A DNA stretch of 64,000 bases from Bretschneidera sinensis (taxonomy: Eukaryota > Streptophyta > Magnoliopsida > Brassicales > Akaniaceae). The notes below the pieces were generated by a model, which did no database searches, was not told the origin of the DNA, and worked only from the letters and a program-made list of their open reading frames with translations. Position numbers and translations under genes: made by a program. The DNA lies in the NCBI GenBank assembly GCA_023935145.1, contig CM043700.1, forward strand, positions 30,254,001 through 30,318,000. Direction: 5' to 3'. This document shows positions 28,921 through 40,828 of the stretch, one piece after another (the stretch's first letter is position 1; every line of letters begins with the position of its first letter).

Positions 28921-30205
28921 TGATGAGTCTTAAATATTGCATATTTTAGACCCTTAACTTATATTTGTTATGCTCTTAGTTAGTAGTATTTCACTTTATT
29001 TTATGTATTTTTTGTGTTTTGTGTATTTTTACAGGTTTGTGGAGAAATTGAAGCATTTCAGGAGATGTGAAGCTTCAGGAGACATTGCGATCGATCGCAT
29101 AAGATATGCAATCGAGCGCACCTGCGCTCGAGTGCACCTGCCTATGAACGAGCGCATGGTCAACATCCCATATCGAAATATTTGAAGTTCAGTGCATCTA
29201 CGATCGATCGTAGCAGACATGCAATCAAGCGCACATACGATCATGCGCACAAGACATACGATCGATCGTACCTGCGATCAATCGCACCACACTGCGATTG
29301 AGCGCACTCGGGCCAGTATCCCACATCGAATCTGAAACCTACAGTGCTCTGAGACTCCCCCTATATAAACACCATCTGGCTCCATCATTCAGGGTGCAAT
29401 TCTTTGTGCTATTGGGTACAATTCCTAGGGCACTTTGGTGTTAACCGGTGGACGTCTGCTAGCATTCTGGTGGATCCCGAAGGCTTTGCTACCATGAGGG
29501 GAAGTGCCGCCCATCAGCGAGTGGAATTTCTCCCATGTAAAGTTATTTATTTCTTTTCATTTAGTTGTTTTAGTTTAATGTTTAGCACTTTTATTATGAA
29601 TTGTAGTTTCATAGTTATGAGTGGCTAGACTCTTCAGCTAAGGTTGAAGATGAAGCCCTGCCGTTGTTTGGCGTAGTAGTTCAGATTTGCTTGTACAAAT
29701 CTGACAATTTTTAGTATAAATGTTTTGTCAATTATTTGAGTTAATCTTATAATTGATTGAGTTTAAATTGTCTGTTGGATATTCCTTGTGTTTCATCTGA
29801 TGGATACATTGAATGCTTTTCGATTAAATTGGATTTCCTTTGTGATTTGTTGAGTGCGGATACATTGGATACTTTTGGTTTAGTTGGGATATTCTTTATT
29901 TTTTGTCTTATAGTTGTATTCATGGAATGTTTTGATAGGCTATATTTTTAGAACATATATGCTTAACTTCGGAGGGGTGGATTCGGAAACTTTAGTGTTT
30001 TAATTATTAGTTTTTAAACCAACTTAGTTTAGTTTATATTTCTTTTGCAATATCATTCACAATTCGGAACTAGGTTAAGATAAAGTTAGTTTAGATTAAA
30101 AATAAAATTTTCACAACGCAATTCCCTGTGGATTCGACCTCGCACTTGCACAATGCTATACTGCAAACGACTCGTGCACTTGCGAGTAAATTAAAACTCA
30201 CAACA
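28921..30205 (+). mobile_element. L0: solo gypsy LTR inside gypsy-1 gag
   Basis: 1285 bp from TGATGAGTCT to AACTCACAACA, matching LTRs L1-L3 at both ends and in the 3' half (for instance GGATTCGACCTCGCACTTGC and GAAGGCTTTGCTACCA). Flanks TCGAC (28916-28920) and TCGGC (30206-30210) match at 4 of 5. The gag reading continues on either side (EDFVNIAD upstream; NLNENVARTL downstream). Its middle part carries a private palindrome-rich repeat (29086-29310). Confidence 0.88.
29086..29310. repeat. GATCGATC-rich repeat block in L0
   Basis: About ten imperfect occurrences of GCGATCGATCGCA-, TACGATCGATCGTA- and GCGATTGAGCGCAC-type words, many self-complementary. LTRs L1-L3 of the same family lack this block. 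Confidence 0.8.
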
Positions 30206-30357
30206 TCGGCTATGTTAACAAAATCCTCTAAATTCTCACTTGGGTTTCCACTATTGGTTGATCTAGGCGAGGTTTCACTATCAGACTCGGAAGGAAAGAG
30301 TAATTCTAGTTCGGGTCCTCTAATGAATCTACCTCGCAAATCTCTCGGTCTAAGCAT
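30206..30357 (-). pseudogene. gypsy-1 gag N-terminus
   Basis: Starts MLRPRDLRGRFIRGPELEL at 30357 and reads to NLEDFVNIAD before the solo LTR; reading resumes at 28920. The start follows an A-rich leader. The MLRPRD/RGPELEL opening is typical of plant gypsy gag. Confidence 0.75.
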
Positions 30358-30549
30358 GCACTAAATGAATCAGAGAGGAAATAAATAAAACATAGCCGAA
30401 AATAAAAACTTAGAAAAAAGAACAATAATAAAAAATATATTATAAAAAGAAAAAGAGGAAAAAAATAATGCAGCAAGCTAAAAGAAGGAACGAAGTTACC
30501 GCCTTTACAGTTGCTGAAAAAAAAACTATTTACAATTCTTCTACCGTCA

Positions 30550-32127
30550 TGTCAAAAGTTGACAATCTTCTTTGTACTTAAGCGCGTTTCCTCGGAAACA
30601 ACACAAAAATTTGATTATGTCCAAAACATAACGCGGTATTGTAGTACAGCTTTGGGGTGTTGATTCCACAGAGAAACAAACTAATTACAAAAGAAGGTGT
30701 AAACCTCAACACAAACGATAAAAGTTAAAGTGACAAAATCTAAATTGTTGATTATGTGACAATTGTGTAAATAATTGATAGATAATATAATAAAGAAAAA
30801 ATAAGGTTCCGGAAATCCTCCCTAGGTTCATTGCCCTAATCCTAACTTGATTTAGTTGTTTTTATCTCGATTGCAAGTTTCACATCTCAAACAGACAATC
30901 GGCAAATATTCAAATAAAGTGCATATATAAACCCTAATGTAATTGATATGAATTATTCTTTACTTTCAAGCACACATGACCTAACTTATAAATTATCAAA
31001 AGACGACGATATATCTAAATGAAAATACCGCAACAATGGACAAATCTATAAAAGAGATCTACCGGACTCAATCACACCCAAACAAATACACATAAAAAGG
31101 GCTGACTAGACTTATATGGAAAAGAAGCATGCCATCACTGGACTAATTAGAAATCTACTAATTAAATTAAAGAATAAAACATAACAATGTTTAATGAAAA
31201 TAATACCAAACTACAACTGAATCAAATAAAGGAAAATAAGAACAACTACACCTAGAGATTCATCCCTTCGCCTTGCTAGGAGACTAGCTGGCCATGGGGC
31301 TCATGCTTCCTCAAGTTGCCTCCGGCCTCTCAATGATCATCTCCCCCTTGGTAGCGAAAGCTTCGACAATTCTTCAGCTTGCCCTCCAAAAGTACTTCGG
31401 ATTCCTCCTAAGGGCCCTCTGGATTGCTCCTAAAGGCCCTCTGGATTCACTTTCTGATGATCTCAGATTCTCCGATGGTCCTTAAAGCTGAAGTAGAGTG
31501 GGTCTTATCTAGGCAAATACCATGAATGCAATGTGTTTCCAATCCGATGTGGGATGTGGGATATAGAAATGTGTTTCTAACCGATATGGGATGTGGGATT
31601 TAGGCCTTCACATGTCCTTCACGCTGAAATCCCGCACAGCCCGCACAGTCTGACCTTTGTCTGGTTAAACTGTCATAACTTTCTCTAGAAAAATCATTTT
31701 TATGAACCGTAAAATTCTCCAAAAAATAGACTTACAGAACTTTCTAAGAATATATGGCTCATCACCTGGTTCTTCTTATATCAATACAGTTTAATTTGCA
31801 AAGATGATTAATCTGTACGGGGAATTCTGGCAATTTAGTGAAACTCCTTTCCAGTGCGGGCAGCAGCTATTGCTCTTTTAAGCCCTTCATCTTGTCCTTC
31901 CGGAAGCATCCCTTCACTCCACTATGCCTCAAGTCTTTGTACCTCATGCAATGATAACTTTTCCTCCTCTTTTGAGCTTAAAGTACCTGAAAATGCACCG
32001 AAATAGATCAATGATCCAAGAATGATACTTTAGAGTTGTTAACGTATAAAAGTGCAATTAAAACCTAGATCAACCCTAAAATGATAACAATTAAGTACTG
32101 TTAAGATGCATTTTATGACTCTCATCA
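30550..32127 (-). repeat. gypsy-1 5' LTR and leader boundary
   Basis: The right end is clear (minus TGATGAGAGTC at 32127). The left end is uncertain, near 30550-30700, and no clean primer-binding site was seen. Part of it (about 31640-31720) is similar, in reverse orientation, to text in L1-L3 (GGTCAGACTGTG... type words and CCCACATCGG/CCGATGTGGG), showing family relationship. No ORF. Confidence 0.65.
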
Positions 32128-32970
32128 TGCAGCAAGGGCAAGAAAGTGGCAATAAGGAGAAGAAAGATGCTGAGCAATCTACAGCCACACCTACTATTAA
32201 GGATCTTCCTTGGTCGTTTGTACCTAAAGCGCCTTACCCTGAGAGATTACAAGCGCCCAAGAAAGGAGGGAAGTCTAAGGACATTCTGGAGGCACGCTTT
32301 GCTCAGTTTGGAGAGGATTTGGAGTTGGACAAGCTACTTGAGCCAGTGAATGCCATTTTGGAGTCTGCACCTCAAGAGAGCAGTGAGACGGAGGAGACTG
32401 CAGCACCTGAGCCCCCCTACAAGGAGCCTAGGCCATTACCGGACAATCTAAAGTATAAGTTCCTAGGTCTAGCAAATTCTTTGCCTATGATTATAGCTTT
32501 AGATTTGGTTGATGCTCAAGAGGAGAAATTATTGGACGTTTTAAGAGAGCACAAGGAAGCTATCGGCTGGACTATTGAGGATATCAAGGGGATCAGCCCC
32601 TCGGTGGTGATGCACAAGATATATTCAGAAGAGAATGCCAAGCCATAGAGGGAGCCACAGAGAAGGCTCAATCTATCTATGCAATAGGTTGTGAGGACTG
32701 AAGTGATAAAGTTGTTGGATGCAGGGATCATTTATCCAATCTCTGATAGGAAGTGGGTGAGCCCGATTCATATCGTGCCTAAGCGGGCTGGATTAACGGT
32801 AGTGAAAAATAAGGACAACGAGTTGGTGCCAACTCGTGTTCAGTCAGGATGGAGAGTGTGTCTAGACTATCGTAAGTTGAATGCTGCCACAAGGAAGGAT
32901 CATTTTTCACTCCCATTTATAGATCAGATGGTGGAGTGCTTGGTTAGGCACGATTACTATTGCTGAGTCT
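32128..32970 (+). pseudogene. gypsy-2 gag-pol fragment, RT truncated
   Basis: Encodes PERLQAPKKGGKSKDILEA, FLGLANSLPMIIALDLVDAQ, HKEAIGWTIEDIKGISPSVV, then after two stops KLLDAGIIYPISDRKWVSPI, WRVCLDYRKLNAATRKDHF and HDYYC, the beginning of a gypsy RT. It then stops: the FLDGYSGY block with the first catalytic Asp, and everything after it, is missing and replaced by the post-pol GCTGAGTCTGGCTGAAGACG text. Confidence 0.88.
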
Positions 32971-33589
32971 GGCTGAAGACGTTAAACTTAGCGCTCATAG
33001 GAGGCACCCCATAGCATATCCTTTATGTTCTTATTATTTTACATATTTCTTATTACTGTTTATTTCTAGTATTTGTTTTTCCAGTATTACTTTAGTATTT
33101 GTTTTTCAAGGACAACGCATACTTCAGTTCAAGTTTGGGAATGTGCTATAACCCAAGCCAGTCCAGCTAGTTCTCCATCTCCCAGGTCAGCTATTTCCAT
33201 ATTATTCACACATTAGGGACAATGTGTATTTTAATTTTGGAGGTATTGGAGACACATTACACACACTTTATCCCAGTTTTTTTGTTTTAAAGATAAGATA
33301 AATGCATGCTCATGTTATTTTGGAAATTTTGGTTGATCTAAATAAGTATTGTGATGTGATGTCATTGGTGAGCTTAAAATCTTGAACACATTAAAGATAA
33401 AATTCCTATTCATTGCGAAGATGGGTTTATATTTTAAGTTTGCTCATGAATGAATATCATGGCTTTGTGTGCTACTTAAATTTTTGGACACCATGAATGA
33501 TGGATTTATCTTTATGTTCTTTGTTTTTCATTTAATTTTTTTTATTTTGTTTTGCTAAAAGACTAGCAAGATGTAAGTTTGGGGGTGTT
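32971..33589 (+). other. gypsy-2 3' untranslated region
   Basis: Starts with the GGGAGGCACCCC-type post-pol sequence, continues AT-rich with AATTTTGGAGG and AAGTTTGGGGGTG runs; the last is the polypurine tract before L1. No coding sense. Confidence 0.75.
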
Positions 33590-34816
33590 TGATGAGTCCC
33601 AAATATTGCATATTTTGGCCCCTTAATTTACATTTGTTAGCCTAGGAATTTTTAACTTTGATTTTTTTTTTCTTCGTGTTTTACAGGTTTACAAGCACTT
33701 GGAAAAAGGTTTCACTAAACTGCCAGAATTGCCCGTTCAGATCAATCATTTTTGCAGATTAAAACTGTAATGATTCAGGAAGAACCAGGAGATGAGCCAT
33801 ATATGCTTGGAAAGATCTGGATATCTATTTTCTGGGGAATTTCACGGCTCGTAAATATGATTTTTCTATAGAAAATTATGGTAGTTTTAGTAGACAAAGG
33901 TCAGGCTGTGCGAGATTTCAGCATGGGCAGAAGTTTTGAAGAGGATATGAAGGCTTAAATCCCACTTCCCACATCGATTTGAAACACATTCTATATCCAA
34001 CATCGGATTGAAAACACATTGTACTCATGGAGTTCCCCTATAAAAGCCCCATTTCACTTAATCAAATGGGTGTGCAATCTGGAAGGCTTTGCTACCAAAG
34101 AAGGAAAGTGTCGCACAGCAGCTACGAGTGGAATTTCTCTATCCATATATATCAGTTTTAATTCATTTCTTTTGAGTTTAAAGTTTTATGTTTAGCACTT
34201 TAATTGTGAAATTTAGTTTCATAATCATGAGAGGCTAAAACCTTCATCTAAGGTTGAAGATGAAACCTCGCTATTGTTTGGCAAAATATTCAGATATGTT
34301 CGTACAATTCTGATATTTTTAGTATTAATGTTCTGTTTCAATTGTTTGAGTAAATACTTATGATTGATTGTGTTTAAATTGTTCAAATTGGATATTCCTT
34401 GTGTTTCATCTGCTGGATACGACGGATCATCCAAAGTCAATTGGATATCCATTGTGATTCTAAAGGGATACATTGGATGAATTGGTTGAATTAGGGTATT
34501 CGCTGTGATTTGTATAATGGTGGATTCATGGAATTATTTGATAGATTACTTTTATATAGAACATGAAAATATATGCTTTACTTTGGTGGGGTGGATTCAG
34601 AAACCTTAGTATTTTTATCATTTGTTTCAACTCAATTTAATTTAGTTTATTTTCTTTGAATAATACAATTCAAAAATTTGGAACTAGGTTAAAATAGGTT
34701 TAGTTTAGATAAAAATCCATTTTCACGACGTAATTCCCTGTGGATTCTACCTCGTACTTGCACACACTATATTGCAAACGACTCATGCACTTGCGAGTAA
34801 TTAAAAACTCACAACA
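33590..34816 (+). repeat. gypsy LTR L1
   Basis: 1227 bp, TGATGAGTCCCAAATATTGC to AAACTCACAACA, preceded by a polypurine tract and followed by a primer-binding site. Confidence 0.9.
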
Positions 34817-34820
34817 AGTT

Positions 34821-34840
34821 TTTGGCGCCGTTACCGGGGA
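34821..34840 (+). other. gypsy-3 primer-binding site
   Basis: TTGGCGCCGTTACCGGGGA after LTR L1, complementary to the 3' end of Asp-tRNA as is common in Athila/Tat-type gypsy elements. In unit 4 the same site has decayed (TTGGTGTCATTGCTGTGGA near 39208). Confidence 0.85.
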
Positions 34841-35139
34841 ATTGTTTTGTTTGTGCAAATTAAATCTTTGTCTGAATTAATTTTATTTTTCTACTATTTT
34901 TGTTTCATTTTTATTTTTGCAATTTTGTTCTAGTTTATTTGTTTCTATTTGAAATTTCCCATAAAGAATAAAAAACAAAATAAATATAAATAAAATAAAA
35001 TAAAAATTTTGCCAATTTTTGTTAGTAATTTTTGTGAGTATTGTGTTTTCGGTTTTTGCATTTATTTTATTTTAGTTTATTGTTATCTGTTATTTGTATT
35101 TTATTTTATTCTTTTGTTTTTGCTAGTTAGTTTATTTTA

Positions 35140-36410
35140 TTGCTTTTTGTTTGGTGTATGCTTGGTCGGAGATCCTTGAACTTAGAGTGGATACCTTTAG
35201 ATCTTGAATTAGAAAGAACTCTTAAGAGAAATAAGAGAGTAGTTGTTGAGAACGAGACTATTGAGATGGGAGACAATTTAAGGAATACAAATCAACCGGA
35301 GAATGTAGAGCAAGCTAGAGCTTGGAACGTGGAGTTCACTACGTCCCTTAGGGATTTGTTCACACCCGTTGCGACTAACTTCACATCTTGTATAGTGTTG
35401 CCACCAACCAATGCTACCCATTTTGATCTAAGGCCACAGTCATTAGAGGATACCCTCAAGGATTTCATGAAGATGACCGACCAGTCCATCAATGCAGCCA
35501 ATACATTTAATGTTGGTAGTTGTTCCATCTGTGCTAGTCATATGCATTTAGCATAGAATTTTCCATCTATTCCAGCTTTTGCCGAGTATCCCATGGAACA
35601 AGTGAACGCTTTCAATGACTATCGGAAGCAATCAAATGGATCTTACTCCGAGACTTAAAATCCCGGGTCGCGGAACCACCCTAATTTTTCATGGAAGCAG
35701 AATAAACCGATGAATCAGGGAGAAGCCCCTCATCATGCTCACAATCAATACCCTCTCGGATTTCCTCCACTAGTTCCAAGTCATGGTCGCTAAGCCCATC
35801 TAGCACCATCACCCATTTACCAAGCTCCCACTCAAGTGCTAGCGTCAGTTTCACTGTCATTGAAGGACACCCTCAAGGATTTCATGAAGATGACCGACCA
35901 ATCCATCAGCGAAGTGAGGAGTACAACAATAGTAAACACCCAAGCGATTATCAAGCTAGAGAGTCAAATGGGTCAAATCCTAAGTCACCTGGGTGAAGGA
36001 GAGAAGGGAAAGCTCCCTAGTCAACTCGTGCCCAACCTAAAGGGACAGTTTGCGGTAGGAAATTCATCAAATCCTACGCACGAGCCAGAACAAGTGTAAT
36101 CGATTGTCACATTGAGGTCTGGGAGACAAGTGGACAATCAAGTGGAAGAGAACTCTGCTATGCAGCAAGGGCAAGAAAGTGGCAACAAGGAGAAGAGATA
36201 TGTTGAGCAATCTACAACCACACCTACTATTAAGGATCTTTCTCGGTCGTTTGTACCTAAAACGCCTTACCCTGAGAGATTACAAGCGCCCAAGAAAGGA
36301 GGGAAGTCTGAGGACATTCTGGAGGCATGCTTTGCTCAGTTTGGAGAGGATTTCGAGTTGGATAAGTTACTTGAGCAAGTGAATGCCATTTTGGAGTTTT
36401 CTCCTTAGTA
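35140..36410 (+). pseudogene. gypsy-3 shortened gag and gag-pol junction
   Basis: LRNTNQPENVEQARAWNVEF and NATHFDLRPQ, then SLEDTLKDFMKMTDQSI, a degraded knuckle CSICASHMHLA, NPGSRNHPNFSWKQNKP and PLGFPPLVPSH, then the same TLKDFMKMTDQSISEVRS block again and QLVPNLKGQFAVGNSS. The Retrotrans_gag core that should lie between FDLRPQ and CSIC is absent. 36112-36408 continues PERLQAPKKGGKSEDILEA. Several stops. Confidence 0.85.
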
Positions 36411-36426
36411 GAGCAGTGAGACAGAG

Positions 36427-36660
36427 TTGACCGCAGCACCTGAGCACCCCCACAAGGAACTTAAGCCTTTACCGGACATTCTTAAATATAAGTTCCTATG
36501 TCCAACAGATTCTTTGCCTGTGATTATAGCTTTAGATTTGGTTGATGCTCAAGAAAAGAAATTATTGGACATTTTAAGAGAGTGCAGTGAAGCTATCGGC
36601 TGGACTATTGAGGACGTTAAACTTAGCGCTCATGGGAGGCACCCCATAGCATATCCTTTA
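36427..36660 (+). pseudogene. gypsy-3 pol stub
   Basis: KFLCPTDSLPVIIALDLVDA and REC SEAIGWTIED, then an abrupt join to GACGTTAAACTTAGCGC, the post-pol sequence. The deletion is larger than in units 2 and 4 and removes all RT. Confidence 0.85.
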
Positions 36661-37970
36661 TGTTTTTATTATTTTACATATTTCTTGTTACTGTTTATTT
36701 CTAGTATTTTTTGTTTTTCAGTATTAATTTGGTCTTTGTTTTTCAGGGACAATGTGTACTTTAGTACAAGTTTGGGGGTGTACTATGAGCCATGCCAGTC
36801 CAGCGAGTTCTCCATCTCCCAAGTCAGCTCTTTCCATATTATTCACACATTGGGGACAATGTGTATTTTAAGTTTGGGGGTATAGGAGACACATTACACA
36901 CACTTTGTCCTAGTTTGTTGTTTTAAAGAGAAGATAAATGCATACTCATGTTATTTTGGAAATTTTGGTTGATCTAAACAAGTACTATGATGTGATGTCA
37001 TTGGTGAGCTTAAAATCTTGAACACATGATTTGATGATAGAGTTTTAAAATTTTGTTACTTACTTTAGGCATTTGAGAATTCACATGCTTGATCTAATCT
37101 GACACGAGCACATTAGCACAAAATAGTGTGAGGTATGACATGTGGTTTTAATGTGTATGCTCCCATGACTTAACTAAAACTGGATGACTTGTTTGATAAA
37201 CACTTTGGCATAGAAAAGTATAAAAAAAAAAATTTTAATGATCATCAATAAACTTTTCACTGAGTAACTGGACGTCTTGCCTCAATAAGCAGTGAGTTCA
37301 CGTCAAAAGATGAGAATTTTATTCATAATGATCATTGCAAAACTTTTCGCTGAGTAACTGGACCTCTTGCCTCAGTAAGTAGTGAGTGTTCACGTCAAAA
37401 TGTGGGAATTTTGCTTGGTAGCATTAAGGATGGTTTAGTTTCATAGCCTTTTTTACTCGAGTTAGTACGTCCTTAGGGGTGTCTTTACACCTAATGCCCT
37501 AAATCCATCTGGTTTGGGACTCATTGACTCAACACTCGCTACATGGGTCAATTAGAAAGCTTAAGGGAACTAAACATAGTAGAGCCTTATAACAAAATAG
37601 AGAAGAAAATAAAATTATGCCATCATTGTTCATTTTGATAAGAAATTCTATGAATCTTGAGACATGGAGACATTGCACATTGAAGTTATTTGAGCGCCTC
37701 ATCCTTATATGCTAATTCACTTTATACTTAGTCAGACTTGTGATGCCTTAGCCTGCCTTTTGTAAGTAATTACATTTTTAAAATTTCTATTCATTGCGAA
37801 TATGAGTTTATATTTTAAGCTTGCTCATGAATGAATATCATGGTTTTGTGTGCTACTTAAATTTTTGGACACCATGAATGATGGATTTATCTTTGTGTTC
37901 TTTGTTTTTCATTTAGTTTTTTTTATTTTGTTTTGCTAAAAGACTAGCAAAATGTAAGTTTGGGGGTGCT
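36661..37970 (+). other. gypsy-3 3' untranslated region
   Basis: Long non-coding 3' region with repeated phrases such as CTGAGTAACTGGAC and TTGCCTCAATAAGC (two near copies at about 37258-37330 and 37340-37410), ending in AAGTTTGGGGGTGC before L2. Unit 4 has the same (41430-42775); unit 2 has lost much of it. Confidence 0.8.
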
Positions 37971-39201
37971 TGATGAGTGCCAAATATTGCATATTTTGGC
38001 CCCTTAATTTACATTTGTTAGCTTAGGAATTTTTTACTTTGAGTTGTTTTTTTTTCTTCGTGTTTTACAGGTTTACAAGCACTTGGAAAAGAGTTTCACT
38101 AAATTGCTAGAATTACCCGTACAGATCAGTCATTTTTGCGGATTAAAACTCTATTGATTCAAGAAAAATCAGGAGATGAGCCATATATGTTTGGAAAGAT
38201 CCGGATGTCTATTTTCTAGGGAATTTTACAGCTCGTAAATATGATTTTTCTAGAGAACTTTATGGTAGTTTTAGTAGACAAAGGTCAGGCTGTGTGAGAT
38301 TTCAGCATGGGCAGAAGTTTTGAAGAGGATGTGAAAGCTTAAATCCCACATCCCACATCGGTTGGAAACACATTCTATATCCCACATCGGATTGGAAACA
38401 CATTGCACTCATGGAGTTCCCCTATAAAAGTCTCATTTCACTTCATCAAATGGGTGTCCAATCTGGAAGGCTTTGCTACCAAAGAGGGAAAGTGCCGCAC
38501 AGCAGCTGCGAATGGAATTTCTCTATCCATGTATAGTCAGTTTTAATTTATTTCTTTTGAGTTTAAAGTTTTATGTTTAGCACTTTAATTGTGAAATTTA
38601 GTTTCATAATCATGAGAGGCTAAAACCTTCATCTAAGGTTAAAGATGAAGTCTCGCTATTGTTTGGCATAATATTCAAATATGTTCGTACTATTCTGATA
38701 TTTTTAATATTAATGTTCTGTTTCAATTGTTTGACTAAATACTTATGATTGATTGTGTTTAAATTGTTCAAATTGGATATTCTTTGTGTTTCATTTACCG
38801 GATACGGCGGATCATCCAAAGTCAATTCGATATCCATTGTGATTCTAAAGGGATACATTGGATGAATTGGTTGAATTAGGGTATTCGCTGTGATTTGTAT
38901 GATGGTGGATTCATGGAATTATTTGATAGATTACTTTTATATAGAACATGAAAATACATGCTCTACTTTGGTGGGGTAGATTCGGAAACCTTAGTATTTT
39001 TATCATTTGTTTCAACTCAATTTAGTTTAGTTTATTTTCTTTGAATAATACAATTCAAAAATTTGGAACTAGGTTCAAATAGGTTTAGTTTAGATAAAAA
39101 TCCATTTTCACGATGCAATTCCCTGTGGATTCGACCTCGCACTTGCACACACTATATTGCAAACGAATCGTGCACTTGCGAGTAATTGAAAACTCACAAT
39201 A
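37971..39201 (+). repeat. gypsy LTR L2
   Basis: 1231 bp, TGATGAGTGCCAAATATTGC to AACTCACAATA. Near-identical in layout to L1. Confidence 0.9.
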
Positions 39202-39667
39202 AGTTATTGGTGTCATTGCTGTGGAATTGTTTTGTTTGTGAAAATTAAATTTTTGTCTGAATTAATTTTATTTTTCTACTAGTTTAGTTAGCATTTTTGT
39301 TTCATTTTTCTTTTTGCAATTTTGTTCTAGTTTATTTGTTTCTATTTGAAATTTTCCATAAAGAATAAATAACAAAATAAATATAAATAAAATAAAATAA
39401 AAATTTTACCAATTTTTGTTAGTGCTTTTTATGAGTATTGTGTTTTCTGTTTTTGCATTTATTTTATTTTAGTTTATTGTTATCTGTTATTTGAATTTTA
39501 TTTTATTTTATTCTTTTGTTTTTGCTAGTTAGTTTATTTTATTGCTTTTTGTTTGGTGTATGCTTGGTCAAAGATCCCTGAACTTAGAGTGGATAGCTTT
39601 AGATCCTGAATTAGAAAGAACTCTTAAGAGAAATAAGAGAGCACTTGTTGAGAAAGAGACTATTTAG

Positions 39668-40810
39668 ATGGGGGACAATTTAAGGAATGCAAATCAACCG
39701 GAGAATATAGAGCAAGCTAGAGCTTGGAACGTGGACTTCACTACATCCCTTAGGGATTTGTTCGCACCCGTTGCAACTAACTCCCCTTCTTATATAGTGT
39801 TGCCACCAACCAATGCTACCCATTTTGATCTAAAACCACAGTCATTGGAGGACACCCTCAAGGATTTCTTGAAGATGATAGGCCAGTCCATCAATGCAGC
39901 TAATACATTCAATGTTGATACCTATTCCATCTGTACTAGTCCTATGCATTTAGCACAGAATTTTCCGTCTATGCCAGCTTTTGACGAGTATCCCATGGAA
40001 CAAATGAACGCTTTCAATGACTATCGAAATTAATCAAATGGATCTTACTCCGAGACTTACAATCCCGGGTCGCGGAACCACCCTAATTTTTCATGGAAGC
40101 AGAACAAACCAATGAATCAGGGAGGAGCCCCTCATCATGCTCACAATCAATACCCTCTCGGATTTCCTCCACTAGTTCCAAGTCATAGTCGCTTAGCCCA
40201 TCCAACACCATCACCCACTTACCAAGCTCCTACTCAAGTGCTAGCGTCGGTTTCACTATCATTGGAGGACACCCTCAAGGATTTCATGAAGATGACCGGC
40301 CAATCCATCAGCGAAGTGAGGAGTGCGACGATAGTAAACACCCAAGTGATTGCCAAGCTAGAGAGTCAAATGGGTCAAATTGTAAGTCACTTGGGTGAAG
40401 GAGAGAAGGGAAAGTTCCCCAGTCAACCCGTGCCCAACCCAAAGGGGCAGTTTGGTGTTGGAAATTCATCAAATCCTACGCACGGGCCAGAACAAGTGTA
40501 ATCGATTATCACATTGAGGTCTGGGAGACAAGTGGACAATCAAGTGGAAGAGAACCCTGCTATGCAGCAAGGGCAAGAAAGTGGCAACAAAGGGAAGAGA
40601 GATGTCGAGCAATCTACAGCCACACCTACTATTAAGGATCTTCCTCGGTCGTTTGTACCTAAAGCGCCTTACCCTATGAGATTACAAGCGCCCAAGAAAG
40701 GAGGGAAGTCTGAGGACATTCTGGAGGCATGCTTTGCTCAGTTTGAAGAGAATTTGGAGTTGGATAAGTTACTTAAGCAAGCGAATGCCATTTTGGAGTT
40801 TGCTCCTTAG
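39668..40810 (+). pseudogene. gypsy-4 shortened gag and gag-pol junction
   Basis: Same architecture as unit 3: LRNANQPENIEQARAWNVDF, FDLKPQSLEDTLKDFLKM, degraded knuckle (CTSPMHLAQNF in place of a final Cys), NPGSRNHPNFSWKQNKP, then SLEDTLKDFMKMTGQSISEV and PERL-type MRLQAPKKGGKSEDILEA. Gag core absent. Stops at about 40033, 40501 and 40810. Confidence 0.85.
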
Positions 40811-40828
40811 GAGAGCAGTGAGACGGAG

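Larger units (their letters stand above)
26830..32127 (-). mobile_element. gypsy-1: gag-only Ty3/gypsy element, 3'-truncated
   Basis: Minus strand. The 5' LTR runs from 32127 (starting TGATGAGAGTCATAAAATGC on minus) leftward to about 30550, followed by leader, gag (30357 to 27319, interrupted by a solo LTR at 28921-30205) and then directly the post-pol 3' region (minus AACTTAGCACTCATAGGAGG, the same text that follows pol in the neighbouring gypsy units). No protease, RT or integrase lies between, so pol is deleted. The 3' LTR is missing: the element stops within about 60 bp of TWD40-2 exon G. Its 5' LTR start interrupts the gag of gypsy-2. Confidence 0.8.

Noticed and set aside
29400..29630. 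Short plus-strand frame starting MCYWVQFLGHFGVNRW
   Set aside because: Within the L0 LTR, not preserved in L1-L3; no domain.
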